DNA of 64,000 nucleotides from Trichomonas vaginalis G3 (Eukaryota; Parabasalia; Trichomonadida; Trichomonadidae). Under the pieces are notes generated by a model that saw only the letters and a program-made list of their open reading frames with translations, searched no databases and had not been told where the DNA came from. The stretch's first letter is position 1; every line of letters begins with the position of its first letter. The position numbers and the translations under genes are program-made. Shown piece by piece: positions 48,096 through 59,694 of the stretch. The stretch is taken from NCBI RefSeq assembly GCF_026262505.1, contig NC_067204.1, positions 10,201,797 to 10,265,796 of the forward strand, given 5' to 3'.

Positions 48096-49061
48096 TTATC
48101 TAGAAATAAAAGCAGATGCGTATGATGTGGATATATAAGTATAGTGTAAAAAATTATCACTCATGCAAGCTTTATTTTGAACTTTATAGAAATCCTTATT
48201 CAAACAGGTTTGATATTCTAATAATGACATTGTGTTAATGAATGAAGATTTTCCTAATAGATTTGTATTAAATTTGTTAGATGGACTACCCTGAGTGTCA
48301 AATCCGGTTGAATCACAATCTATAGCGCACTTTATAAGTGTTAAAGAAGAAATTTTAATTATATAGAAATAAACAGAACTTTCGTGTTGTAAAATGGCGC
48401 AATTTGTTAATGTAACCTGAGAATTAAAAAGGTAAATTACTCTTTGAATATTTGTCAATTTACATTTTACAACATTACAACTATTCAAAGTTTCTCTTGA
48501 CCAATCTATTGCCATCGTGTGATAAGATGACGTTGAATTTTCGAATTCACAGAACTTTACTTGTGCCTCTATTGCATTATCTACTTGATAAAAAGGATCA
48601 GTCGAGGCTAAATTTCGACTTTCATTTGTATCGCTTAGAGTTACGTTTCCGTTTACAAAACCAATCATATTATTTCCAGAATTTGATACGCCACAATTAA
48701 ATATTGTGCTCAAATCAATTAAATTTATAGGAGAATCTTCTTTAGACACTTCTTGATACGAAAAAATTCCTCCATTATCTGAACCTGTATTTAATGCTTC
48801 TGTAGCACATACTTTTATTAAGGCGCATGCACCTCTTGTTCCAAAATATATCGATCCTCCCTTATAAGAGGAATAACTACATTTGGTAAAGGTGCACTGA
48901 TGAGAAAGTAGTCGCGTTTGGTATGAGTCCGATGATATACAAATTGCGCGATTATGAAGATCGAAGAACTCGGAATTATGAATATTATAATCTGCAGGTG
49001 AGGTTTTTCCTACATAACTCGATGTTTTGTAATCTTCTGTTGGAAAGTAATAGTTTTGCAT
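48096..49061 (-). CDS. Beta-helix-like surface-protein fragment (polymorphic membrane protein-like)
   Basis: The product has 321 residues from the ATG at 49061 (MQNYYFPTEDYKTSSYVGKT). Repeating short strands with GGSIYFGTRGA, FENSTSSYH, LNSCNVVKCKLTNI and LTLIKCAID resemble the right-handed beta-helix or Pmp-like proteins that Trichomonas has in large numbers. No signal peptide, membrane segment or cytosolic tail is visible, so it is probably a partial gene; relatives usually end in a membrane anchor. No initiator was found before the start. It lies about 280 bases before the start of block C. Confidence 0.5.
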   Translation of the reverse strand: MQNYYFPTEDYKTSSYVGKTSPADYNIHNSEFFDLHNRAICISSDSYQTRLLSHQCTFTKCSYSSYKGGSIYFGTRGACALIKVCATEALNTGSDNGGIFSYQEVSKEDSPINLIDLSTIFNCGVSNSGNNMIGFVNGNVTLSDTNESRNLASTDPFYQVDNAIEAQVKFCEFENSTSSYHTMAIDWSRETLNSCNVVKCKLTNIQRVIYLFNSQVTLTNCAILQHESSVYFYIIKISSLTLIKCAIDCDSTGFDTQGSPSNKFNTNLLGKSSFINTMSLLEYQTCLNKDFYKVQNKACMSDNFLHYTYISTSYASAFISR

Positions 49062-49338
49062 TAATACTACCACTTTTAAATTTTATTTTGAGCAAAATTT
49101 AATGTCCATGAAAAAAAAGGGTAAATTAGATTTCATATCCATTCAATTTTAACTTGCTTAACTTTGATTCAATTTTGTTCGATTGCACTAACAGTATTTA
49201 ACTTCAATGATACGTTGGTAGAATGATTTGAAAACAGTAAAGTTAAAATTTTGAAAATTTGAATATCAATAGTTTCTGTGGGTCTGAAAACATGATAATT
49301 GTTATATCAAAGAGGTATATTAAAATAAATTTAAAAAA

Positions 49339-49757
49339 AGTAGTATATGAGTGCGGGTTGTGTGACTTTTTTTGTAAACGTAAGAATTCATACAATATTG
49401 AACGATTTTGTATCATTTTTTTTACATATGAAGTAAAAAATGTATGATTCTTACGGTTTTTATTCTTACGTTTTTGAATAAATCAAGATTTAAAAATGTT
49501 CAAAATTGTAAGACATTTACACTCAACCCATACATAATGAAATAAACACATTAAAAAAATTAACATTAATTTTAAAATAATTTATTTTTCATCATTTATA
49601 AAAGAAGCTATATATATAGATGATGTCAGATATTCCGCGATTAATTAAACATTGTTTAAATCATGAATGGAATCAATGGAGTCATAATCAAAGACCTCAT
49701 AAACTTTAAAAATTCATGTCTTACATTTTTGAATAATTTATTTTTATTTTATAATAA
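49339..49757. repeat. Terminal inverted repeat region, family A, replicase end of C
   Basis: The outer part (AGTAGTATATGAGTGCGGG) matches the remnant at 5505-5557, and the inner part (49470-49757) matches 5558-5840. The outer 130 bases contain an imperfect palindrome with CGTAAGAATTCATAC and GTATGATTCTTACG. The inner part has a 29-codon reading frame at 49620-49709 starting MMSDIPRLIKHCLN. Confidence 0.85.
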
Positions 49758-50894
49758 ATGAGTATAACAACTAATTCATTGAAATCTTTAAAGTTCACTA
49801 ATTCAGAATTAGAAAATATTTTAGAAAATTTTGGAGACGGTTCTTATCCAACATATATGCAGAATGTGAAAGAGTTTTCCAGATTGTTGAATGAATTTAA
49901 ATATAACGGGCCAATTACTAAAAAGGCTATAATGAGATATTTATATCCCAAAAAAATTGAAAAACAGAAGAATATTCCTCTTTATGGTCCAGAGGACCTG
50001 GGCTCAGAGAGCCTTGAAACACCTCCTGAATATTTTGAAGAAAAAATTAAACAAGATGAATATTATAACGATGAGATTGAGAAATTGGAACAATTAAGAA
50101 ATGAAATAGATGAAAAAATTAAGGAATTGAGAAATGCTGAGAATGAAGTAGAGGGTTTAATGAATATCCCAGCTTCAGAATCAGAAGTTCAAAAATCACA
50201 TGAGGAAAGATATAAAAATTACTTTTTGGAATCTACTAAAAATTTATTAGATGGTGATATTGACGAAACACTTTCAGAAGAAGGCACAAAATTTATTCAT
50301 AAACATAAGCTTCAGTTTATTGATGATGGAGATTATCCATGTATATTACTTTCACCTCCTCTTGATTCTGAAAAATTCAAAAAAGCACTGAAAAATGTAA
50401 CATATGCAACAAATACGATTAAGAAAGAAGACCATGATATTTACACAAATTATTATTTAAATAAATGTACAGGTGTTGATAAAGTTTTTGATTTATTAGA
50501 TAAAATATCAAAAGAAACCATTGGAACCTATAAAATTTTATGCGATTGTGGTTTCATTATTGAAGATACCAATAATGTTTCATATGAAAGAACAGCACCG
50601 AAGGAAGACGAAGTGGAAAGGTCTATACCATTCGTTATTAAGAACATAAAAGATATGAAAACTTATAAACATTATATTTATTCATTTATTTCAGAAAAAA
50701 TGGAAGCAGCCCATAAAACATCATCTCATCATTTTATAGCTATTCATACATTCCTTTTCAAAGTTGTGAAATTAAATAAGACAGGAATTAGATTTAATGT
50801 ATCAGGGTACGCATTCTTGAGTAAATTAAAATGTATTCGTCACGTCGCAGATGATAAAAATTTATGTGTTCTTAATTCATTTTATGGACTTTAG
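49758..50894 (+). CDS. Unknown family-A protein upstream of PolB
   Basis: The product has 378 residues, beginning MSITTNSLKSLKFTNSELEN. A helical, charged first half (EKLEQLRNEIDEKIKELRNA) is followed by a mixed domain ending DDKNLCVLNSFYGL. The segment around NLCVLNSF is similar in character to DNCFVYACI in the N-terminal region of Polinton B polymerase. It may therefore be related to that extension or be a separate partner. A GC-rich micro-repeat is in frame near 49995-50020. It ends 79 bases before the PolB start. Terminal protein for priming is one untested possibility. Confidence 0.5.
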   Translation: MSITTNSLKSLKFTNSELENILENFGDGSYPTYMQNVKEFSRLLNEFKYNGPITKKAIMRYLYPKKIEKQKNIPLYGPEDLGSESLETPPEYFEEKIKQDEYYNDEIEKLEQLRNEIDEKIKELRNAENEVEGLMNIPASESEVQKSHEERYKNYFLESTKNLLDGDIDETLSEEGTKFIHKHKLQFIDDGDYPCILLSPPLDSEKFKKALKNVTYATNTIKKEDHDIYTNYYLNKCTGVDKVFDLLDKISKETIGTYKILCDCGFIIEDTNNVSYERTAPKEDEVERSIPFVIKNIKDMKTYKHYIYSFISEKMEAAHKTSSHHFIAIHTFLFKVVKLNKTGIRFNVSGYAFLSKLKCIRHVADDKNLCVLNSFYGL

Positions 50895-50972
50895 CCCTGG
50901 ACTCTCTGAGTCTCGGACTTTAAAAAATAAACTTTATTTTTATTTATTTTTTTAATTTTTATTCTTACATAA

Positions 50973-53900
50973 ATGAACAAAAATGGAACAGCTAAAATGA
51001 ATGATAATCAAATAAGAGCCGAAGGTAGAAGGTTATTTAAACGCTTCTATAACATTCCCGATGGTGTTAATCCTAAAACTCGTAGAAGTTATTTAAATGA
51101 AGCCATAGATGCATATGAAGGATTTGACATTTCATCAGAAAGTGAGAGGTTAGCAAGAATGTTAAACGTTAATATTGATTTCTATTATTGTGACCCTCAA
51201 CCAGAAGACGTAGACATTAACAAGGTAGACTTTCCATTAGTGGAATCAATAATGATAGATCCAGAATTTGAAACAGTAAATATTTTATTAACACAGAGTC
51301 CATGTGGAAAACTTCACGCTGACAGAATTACAGACGTTGAAGCACTCACAGGATATAAAGTTTGCCCCTTTTGCAAAGAAGAAGTATATTCTATCCGTGA
51401 TGATCCAGAAAGGAAAAACCAAAGAAGATTTTTAAAACATTGTGAGAAATGTAAAGAAAATAATGGAAGATTAATTCAAGACGTTCAATTGCAAAAGACC
51501 CAGCAACCATATACACCACATATTACGAAACAGAAGATATATCAGTGGTTATTAGCTCACAATTTGCAGGAATATTATCAACCGACAAGATATTATATTA
51601 CTTTTGACTTCGAAACATTAGAGACTAAAGAAGAATTACAACTTTCTGAGTGTGCAACTTTGAACGCTTACTTAAAACCATTCATGGTATCATCAACGGT
51701 TAAATTAAAGCCGCAAAGCGGCGAGGTCGTAGACCGTGATAAAACATATACGAGGAATTTTTGCTTAACTTCAAGTGATTCTTTTATTTCTGATTGGATT
51801 GAGTTTTTATTTTCAACCTGTTCATTAGTTGCTAAATCAAATATTGAACAATATGAAGAATTAATGAAGTCGCAAACGGACCAAACGGCGGGGACTTTGT
51901 CTCATACATTAAATGAAAAACAGAAGGAAGCATTTAAAGAACTTCTAGATGAGGAATTCAATAAAGTGAATATCATAGGTTTTAATTCGGGAAAGTTTGA
52001 TTTAAATTTAATTCTTCGTGATTTAAACACTGCAAAATGGAAAATAAAATCAATGCTGGGTTCATCTTCACAATTTAAGCAAATCATTGTAAAGAAAACA
52101 AACGTTCCATATGAATTGAGATTTATTGACATCAGAAATTATATAGCGGGTGGGACATTAGACCAATTCACTCAAGATTTCGGAAACAATAAATCACGTG
52201 TTAAATCCTTTTTCCCTTATCAATTTATCACATGGGAGAATTACGAAGAAGAATTATAAAAGTGGAACCATTCACAAGATTCATTTTATTCAGCATTAAC
52301 CAAGAAACTATATCAGATAGTGATTATCAAATATATCTCAATGATGCTAAAAATTTTAAGAATAGATTAGAATATTTTATTCATTATTGCAATAAAGATG
52401 TTGAAATTATGATTGACCCAATTGATAAAATTATGAAGAAACATTTGTTTATAAAATTGACATGCTTCATAATCTTTCTTTATCATCGAATGCATCAATG
52501 ATTCGTTACGCGTTAGCATATAAGAACTTCAATCCTAACGAAACATATCCAGAAGAAGAAAATGTGGAATCAAGTTTTGAATTAACGAAAAAGTATTGGA
52601 AATATAAAATTGAATCATATAAGAAACAAGATGAAAAAGCAGAAAGAGATACTAAAAATAATGTTTCAATGGATGATTTTCAATACTATCACGATTTAAT
52701 CCTTTCATCTAAATGCAAAATGTGTGGTAAAGCGTTTACATATGCAAATAAACCAACATTGGATAGAATCGATAATGAAAAACCACATACCAAAGAAAAT
52801 TGTCAGTTAATGTGTTGTTATTGCAATGTCGTAAAATCAAATAAAGATGAAGATGTTCAACGTTTAAGAATCAATTTAAGAAATTATGCATTAAAAAATA
52901 ATTTACCAATGACTTTAGATTCAGTTGAAGCTTATCACATTCTCCGTAATGGAATTACTGGTGGTCTATCAAATGTTCAACATCGTGTTAATCTTAAAGG
53001 AATCACACACATTAATAAACTTTCATATAATCCAGAAACTAAAACTGTATCAAATGAGGACACCACCAACATTATGACTCATTTCGTTGGTGTTGACTTT
53101 AATTCATTATATCCTTCATCATTTTCATCTAATCCTCATGATTTCATTCAATATACTGACCATAAAATGTATATGCCGGGAAGATTGAATGGTGTTATCA
53201 TTTGTGATACAGCAACAAAGAAAGCAAAAGCACTGGGAATTATTAAGAAGAAAAATACTTTATTCGTGGCTGAAGTAAAGGGTCACATTGATGAAAAATA
53301 CATTAATGATTACATAAACTTTTTACCGATAATAAGAAACTTAGATATTATCACAGATGAAAAAACAATTGGCGGTTTTATGTATAATTACATGGAATCA
53401 AACAATCTACCAGTTGACCAGAAACAGAGAAAATTAACTCAGTTAGCATCAACACACAACCAATATCAACCATTTTCTTCTTATTATCTTTGGTATCTAA
53501 TAGACAAATTTCATTTTATCATCGATGACATTCAATCAATTTTAACATTTACTAAAAACACTTGTTTTAATGAATTTGCGAACAAATTTATGAACGAAAG
53601 ACAAAAGGCTGAATTAGAAGGAAATAAAGGAAAAAGTTTATTTTGCAAGATTTCACTTAATGGATCATATGGTTACGATGCAATGAATACACAAAATTAC
53701 GCAAAGACTAAAATAATGAATGCACAGAAGTCACGCGTTGCATGTATGTCAAATAAGTTTAAAAACATAAGAGAAATAGGAGAGGATACATATCAAGTGA
53801 TGCTTAAAGATAGATTTTATAGATGTGATACATGTTTACAAGAGGCATTCTTCACTTTAGATAATGCTAAATACTGGTATTTGGTTTTCATTTATGATTT

Positions 53901-54474
53901 TATGTATAAATGCATGAATGTTAATCGTTTTCATTTCATTGAAGGTGATACTGATTCATCTTATTGGGCAATCGCTGGCGACCCAAATCTTCCTAACACT
54001 CAAGCATTTCAAGCAATTGTTACCGATAAACAATTTTATGATAAAAACATTTTCAAATTCGCACCTTTTGATTTCTTCTGTTTTGATGAGAAATTTAAAC
54101 CTAAATTAAAGAATAAAGCTGAAGAAAAAGCACATGAGAAGAAGTTATTGGGTTTAGCAATTGAGAAACAAGGTGATAACATGGTTGCTTTATGTCCTAA
54201 GTGTTATACATCATTCAACGGTTCAATTGATGGAAGTGATTTTAAAAAGATTGCACAAAAAATGAAAGGTGTTAGTTTAAGACAAAATAAACAATTAACA
54301 CCTAAAAATTATTTGGATATAATAAATGATAAATTGATATTTGATGGTCAGAATATTAATTTACAACTTAAAAACGGGTCAATGACTCGCTTAACAATCG
54401 GTAAGACTGCATTAACAGGAGCACACACTAAGGCTGTATGTTGTGAAAATGGATGTTGTATGCCATTTATTTAA
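50973..54474 (+). pseudogene. Protein-primed DNA polymerase B with HNH insertion, family A
   Basis: This region codes for a PolB of about 1160 residues and has about two breaks. A Cys/His zinc-finger-like segment is near the N terminus (YKVCPFCKEEVY, HCEKC). Exonuclease motifs are FDFETLETKE and GFNSGKFDLNLILRD. Polymerase motifs are VDFNSLYPSS (A), KISLNGSYGYD (B) and EGDTDSSYW (C). Between the exonuclease and motif A lies an HNH nuclease domain (KCKMCGKAFTYANKPTLDRI, ENCQLMCCYCNVVKSNK, 52700-52860). A GC-rich micro-repeat is in frame near 51708. It is treated as a fossil. Confidence 0.85.
52700..52860 (+). other. HNH endonuclease domain within PolB
   Basis: The domain has four Cys in two CxxC pairs (CKMCG and CCYCN), a LDRID core and N/H residues of the HNH fold (DNEKPHTKENC). 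It is flanked by typical PolB sequence on both sides. No intein splicing motifs were seen, so it looks like an inserted domain rather than an intein. Confidence 0.75.
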
Positions 54475-54555
54475 TACAATTATTTATTTAATGAAATGCC
54501 ACAGAAGAGACAAAGAGGTGGGCACCCTTAAAACATTGATTTTATTTTTATATAA

Positions 54556-56059
54556 ATGAATAACATACATTTAAAAAATTTAATTGATGATTTAATATTT
54601 AATCAAAATTTTCTTGATTATTATGATTTAAAAGCATATCTCCAAAAATATGATAACAATATAACGGGTGATGATATGGAATATTATTATCCATATTATA
54701 AAAATGAAATTTTGAAATATCATGATAAAATAATTTCTAAAATTAAAGACAAAATTAAAAATAATGAATATGCAAAGGGAAAAACTAAATCCAACTTAAA
54801 CATTGAAAGATTTCAAAAATAAAGTATTAACAGAAGAAGATATTGATGAATTATATAAATTATATAATCCTGAGCCGCAAAAAACAAAGGTGCAAAACGC
54901 CCAGGTCTTCAGACCATAAATGAAGCACAAGCTTTAATTTATGATTCATTAGTTAAACCATATTCAGCCCGACTTTTAAATGAAGATCAACTTTTGGAAT
55001 TCATCCTTCAACATAAACTCGAAGCGGGAAAGTATATCAAACCTTTATATACAGCATATTTAAAACAAATGAATAGAATACATCCAGAATTAATGAAGGA
55101 GGAATGAAATAAAATCCAAAATCAAAGCAGATAAAATTAAACCACTTGCAACACCAAAACCTCCAACGACAGTACCTCCTCCTTCAGTTAATCCTTCATC
55201 ATTCACTTTATTATATCCATTTCAAACATTAAAGAAGCAAAAAGATTTTAAAAAGGATTTCAAGATATTAAATAAACCAATTGACCCAAAAATTCAACCG
55301 TTAAAGGAAAAATTTAGTCGCCCTTCATTTGCACCATATCCATATTCATACGAAATCGATCATCTGGAATATTCAAAAGGAAACGTTACTTATTTATTTG
55401 CCATTAACATTAACACTAGATATTTATATTGCATTCCAGTGAAAGGGAAAACAGAACAGGAAACAAGAAGAGCTATTCAATACTTACTAGATCATGAAAG
55501 AGTAGATAATATCAGGGGTGATGGTGATAAAGGATTTCAGGCAGCTATGGCTCATTATTTCCCACAAATTAATTTTTACTTTTCATCCTCTCCATATACG
55601 TTTCATAATAAAATAGTTGATGCGGTAATGAGAACTCTTAGAGATGCGTTAGGGGTTAACGGTCAGATATACTGGGATGGAAATCATGACTCCATCATAC
55701 AGCAGTTAGTATATTATTACAATAATACATGGCATAGAACAATAAACATGAAACCGGTGGAAATGAAAAATGATATTTCAAAAGAATGGGAATATATTAG
55801 AAAGCAAATGGAAAAGTTAAATGATGTTAAACGTGAACAAATTAATTCGGGGCTCATGAATTTTAAACAAGGGAATAAAGTTTTGATTCATCTCGATTAT
55901 GGAAAAACTGATAAATCAATGACAAAAAGAAGACGAAGATTTGACACAATAGCTGAATTTGTTAGATATATTAACGGCAATGCATTAGTTGAAGTTGACA
56001 ATAAATTAATAGAAATTCCGATTTATTTTATTACTCCATTATATTTAAATATTATTTAA
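54556..56059 (+). pseudogene. Polinton integrase region, family A
   Basis: The region is broken in about three places. An N-terminal helical part starts MNNIHLKNLIDDLIFNQNFL. The rve core includes YSYEIDHLEYSKGNVTYLFA, RGDGDKGFQAAMAHYFPQIN and VMRTLRDALGVNGQIYWDG. The C-terminal domain (GNKVLIHLDYGKTDKS, then KRRRRFDTIAEFVRYINGN) is chromo- or SH3-like. The 3' part is almost identical to the fragment in block D. It lies downstream of PolB with a small gene behind it. Confidence 0.75.
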
Positions 56060-56078
56060 TTTTTTTATTTCGTAAGAA

Positions 56079-56351
56079 ATGAGTGACAACGAAGCAGTCA
56101 AGAGTCCAGACAATGAATATAAAAAGAAACTAAACAAAATTAAATCAAAAATATGCTATTACAAAAAGAAGCCACAATGCGGTGGGGTTGAAAACGATAA
56201 AGAGAGGAAAGAAATAATCGAAAAATTAGAAACTTACCGTTCAATCCTTAAACTGAGTGAAGCAAAAATAAAAGAATTTAATAGAATAAATAAATTGATT
56301 GGAAGAGATGAATTTAATAAAGATGAATTTTTAAACTCAATCCAAATTTAA
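56079..56351 (+). CDS. Small Lys-rich coiled-coil protein, block C copy
   Basis: The product has 90 residues and begins MSDNEAVKSPDNEYKKKLNK. It is a strongly charged helical protein and a longer version of the 4807-5025 gene. It starts 20 bases after the integrase stop, with the CGTAAGAAATG context shared by other family-A genes. It ends facing the 54-codon gene below. Function is unknown. Confidence 0.65.
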   Translation: MSDNEAVKSPDNEYKKKLNKIKSKICYYKKKPQCGGVENDKERKEIIEKLETYRSILKLSEAKIKEFNRINKLIGRDEFNKDEFLNSIQI

Positions 56352-56512
56352 TTTTTATTCCTCTTCGACAACGTCTCTCTTTCCATCATTACTGCATAAC
56401 CGCATTTTCTCAATTTTAGTGGTTTGTTATTTTTAGCAAGTTCTTGCATCATTTTTATCATTTCCTCCCTTGTTATGATTCGTGGTAAATTTTGAGCTTG
56501 TGGGGTATCCAT
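56348..56512 (-). CDS. Small basic protein, 54 residues
   Basis: The frame reads MDTPQAQNLPRIITREEMIK and ends KCGYAVMMERETLSKRNKN. The start has the ATAAATG context seen before other family-A genes, and the sequence is conserved in block D at 4608-4770. It is too short for a family call. It converges with the previous gene and overlaps it by 4 bases. Confidence 0.6.
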   Translation of the reverse strand: MDTPQAQNLPRIITREEMIKMMQELAKNNKPLKLRKCGYAVMMERETLSKRNKN

Positions 56513-56564
56513 TTATGATAAAAATAAAAATTTGTTATCACTTATTTTATCGTTAATGTTTTTA

Positions 56565-57291
56565 GGTTATTCAATAATTATTTATTTTTGAATAACTGAA
56601 GGGGTCACCGGGTCACCAGGTGGTCACCAGGTAATTTAACTTCTATGAAAAAATGAGACAACATGACATTTTGACAACATCATGGGTTATTCAATAATTA
56701 TTTATTTTTGAATAACTGAAGGGGTCACCGGGTCACCAGGTGGTCACCAGGTAATTTAACTTCTATGAAAAAATGAGACAACATGACATTTTGACAACAT
56801 CATGGGTTATTCAATAATTTTTATTTTTGAATAACTGAAGGGGTCACCGGGTCACCAGGTGGTCACCAGGTAATTTAACTTCTATGAAAAAATGAGACAA
56901 CATGACATTTTGACAACATCATGGGTTATTCAATAATTATTATTTTTGAATAACTGAAGGGGTCACCGGGTCACCAGGTGGTCACCAGGTAATTTAACTT
57001 CTATGAAAAAATGAGACAACATGACATTTTGACAACATCATGGGTTATTCAATAATTATTTATTTTTGAATAACTGAAGGGGTCACCGGGTCACCAGGTG
57101 GTCACCAGGTAATTTAACTTCTATGAAAAAATGAGACAACATGACATTTTGACAACATCATGGGTTATTCAATAATTATTATTTTTGAATAACTGAAGGG
57201 GTCACCGGGTCACCAGGTGGTCACCAGGTAATTTAACTTCTATGAAAAAATGAGACAACATGACATTTTGACAACATCACAGGAGGAAGGC
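56565..57291. repeat. Tandem array R4, 6 units of 119-120 bp
   Basis: Units with GGTTATTCAATAATTATTTA, GGGGTCACCGGGTCACCAGG and ATGAGACAACATGACATTTT start near 56565, 56685, 56805, 56924, 57043 and 57163. The array lies at the 3' side of the primase-helicase gene. Its inner edge has the segment ACAGGAGGAAGGCAAAAATA, as in block D. Confidence 0.92.
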
Positions 57292-57313
57292 AAAAATAAA
57301 TTCCAGTCATACT

Positions 57314-59624
57314 TTATAAAGCTTCATTCACAGGTATTTCATCGTCAGTAAATGATTCCTCATTATCGTTTGGTTCAATTTGTTTATATAATCCTTTCAT
57401 TTCTTCTTTCAAAACATAATACCATGTTTGTTTACCATCTATTTTTCTTTGTTTCCTTTCACATTTATCCTTAATGCTCATTTGGAAATTCTTGTCTTTC
57501 ATGTCTGATGGTTTGCAGAATAGAGCATTTTTACACGTCATACCTGCACATAATTCATCATAATGTGTATTTATCCATACATCTAAAGGATTTGTTGATA
57601 ATTCAATTAAATCTTGTTTGGCTTCAGTCATCGGTATGATTCGTACATTAAATGATGAAAGGTCATATTGCATAAAATATGTTAAAAGGTTATCATAAAA
57701 TTCCTTTGTGCATGAATCCATTAAATTCTTGAAGTAATCAAATTGACCCTTGAATTTACCATTAACTCTTAAAACTACGTATCTTCTGTCTCCAACTTCA
57801 ATTTTGACAGGGTAACGTTATTAGTTACGAAAATGAAGTTTGCAACGTTCTGAGCAGTTCTTCTGGGTTGATTCTTTTCATTAATTCTAATCTCATTATC
57901 CGTAATAATTGATTTCAAAGCGTTGAAGTTTGCGAGTCTGTCTTCACCTACATTCTTGAGTTCATTAAGTACAAGAAACATTTTATTCTCAACTACTGAG
58001 TTGAAATTACCCGTTAGCTCACTTATTTCAGTAATGTTTTTACATGAATAACCAGCGAGGAGTTCAGAAATAATGTCTGTGAATCTGTTTTTACCTGTTC
58101 CCTGAAGTCCTTTCAAAATAATTGCTGTTTCATTCTTGATTCCAGGATGTTGAATCATTGATGCAATCCAGCCGAGAATGTATTTATACACTTCATCGTT
58201 ATTATCACAAATGGCTTCTTTAATGAAATCCATAAACATCTCAATTTTTGAGTAATCAGGCTTTTCAAGAATGTTGTATTTATAACCTTGAAACGTTGAG
58301 AAAACATCTGGGGAATCAGATTTAAAGCAAACACCCTTAACGGTTAATGAGACAATTGATTTAGTAGTACATCCCATGCTGTTATGGTTTTACCTTCTTC
58401 TTTAAATAATTTAATCATTTTGAGTGACTCTTTCATGTTTGATTGAAGAACGAATGATATTTGATTCATTTTGTCGTGGATATTGTAGTCCTTTTGAATG
58501 AAATATTTGTTTCCACAATCTACAAAACGGATTACACGTGATAAATCCTCAATTACTTCAGAACTGTTTTTATACTGATGATTTTCAGCCTTACGTCTAA
58601 TATCTGTTATCAAAAACGAGTCATCAAGTTTTATATCAAATGTTATTTTTGGCTTACGTAATAAAGGTAAAACATATTCATCATAATATTCCTTTTGATA
58701 TAGTTTTAGAATCTTCACCAAAACAAATGGAGAAGTCATTAAATATGCATATCTACTACGTGCTTTTTCAAAATTACTTTTTGCATTTTCTGTTAAGCTG
58801 CAGAAATTATAAACGTTATCGTATGCTTCATTAATTAAATGATTAGGTAACGAATTAATAGCTTGAAACAGTGTGAATAATGTAACTTCTTTTTCTAAAT
58901 TCATGTTTCCACCGTCATTATGTACTTCAAAATCACAGATGCCATCAACTATGCTCTGAGCAAGTTTATCGTCAATGTTTACATCTTTGTTTTCATTCAT
59001 GATATTCTTTATTTCTTCATTCTTCTGTTCAACTCTTACCTTAATATTCAAATCATTTAATATATCATTCACTGTTCTAGTTAATGTTGAATCATAACTT
59101 CCACGAATGAATGAGTATGTATTGATTGGTTCTGATGCATTCTTGCGAACTCTTGAATCAGCCATAACTACTAATGAACGCTTTGATTCATCAATAGAAG
59201 TCATGATATCGATATCATAATCATTGCAGGAATAACATTTAATCATTCTGTTCGAAACTGCATAGAAGAAATTAGTGTTGCAATAAATGTGAAGACCTCC
59301 TGATGCGGTTTTAACGATAACATCTTTATCCGAAAGTTTTGATAAAATGTCTTTTCTAACTGTTTCTTTAAGTTCATCATTGTATGATTTATTGATATCG
59401 ACATCTATAATCGTTAAATTCGAAATTTTATTTACTAATAAAGCTGTACCAGTTTTCCTTCCTCTTCCTCCATCATGTTTGAGGTAGTTATGTAAATCAA
59501 TCATGTTTTCACCAATTCTTTCGTTGAGGGTTTTAGTTTCTGCCACAACTAATTCCTCAACTAATGAATCAATAACTTTTTCATCAGAAACGATAAAGTT
59601 GCTGTTGTTGTTTGTTGCTGTCAT
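57314..59624 (-). pseudogene. Primase-helicase (AEP primase plus SF3 helicase), block C copy
   Basis: This is the best preserved of three copies, with about two breaks. It codes for about 760 residues. The AEP primase domain covers residues 1 to about 200 (IIDVDINKSYNDELKETV near 85, TASGGLHIYCNTNFFYAVSN near 115). A linker follows, and then the SF3 helicase with Walker A GLQGTGKNRFTD, Walker B MFLVLNELKNV and a sensor segment NFIFVTNN. Proteins of this kind replicate virophages, NCLDVs and some plasmids. It lies between two inverted arrays. Confidence 0.85.
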
Positions 59625-59694
59625 TTATATAGGAATAAAAAAATAAAAATAATTTTAAAACTAACTTTATTTTTGGGTTGCATTATATTTCCCC

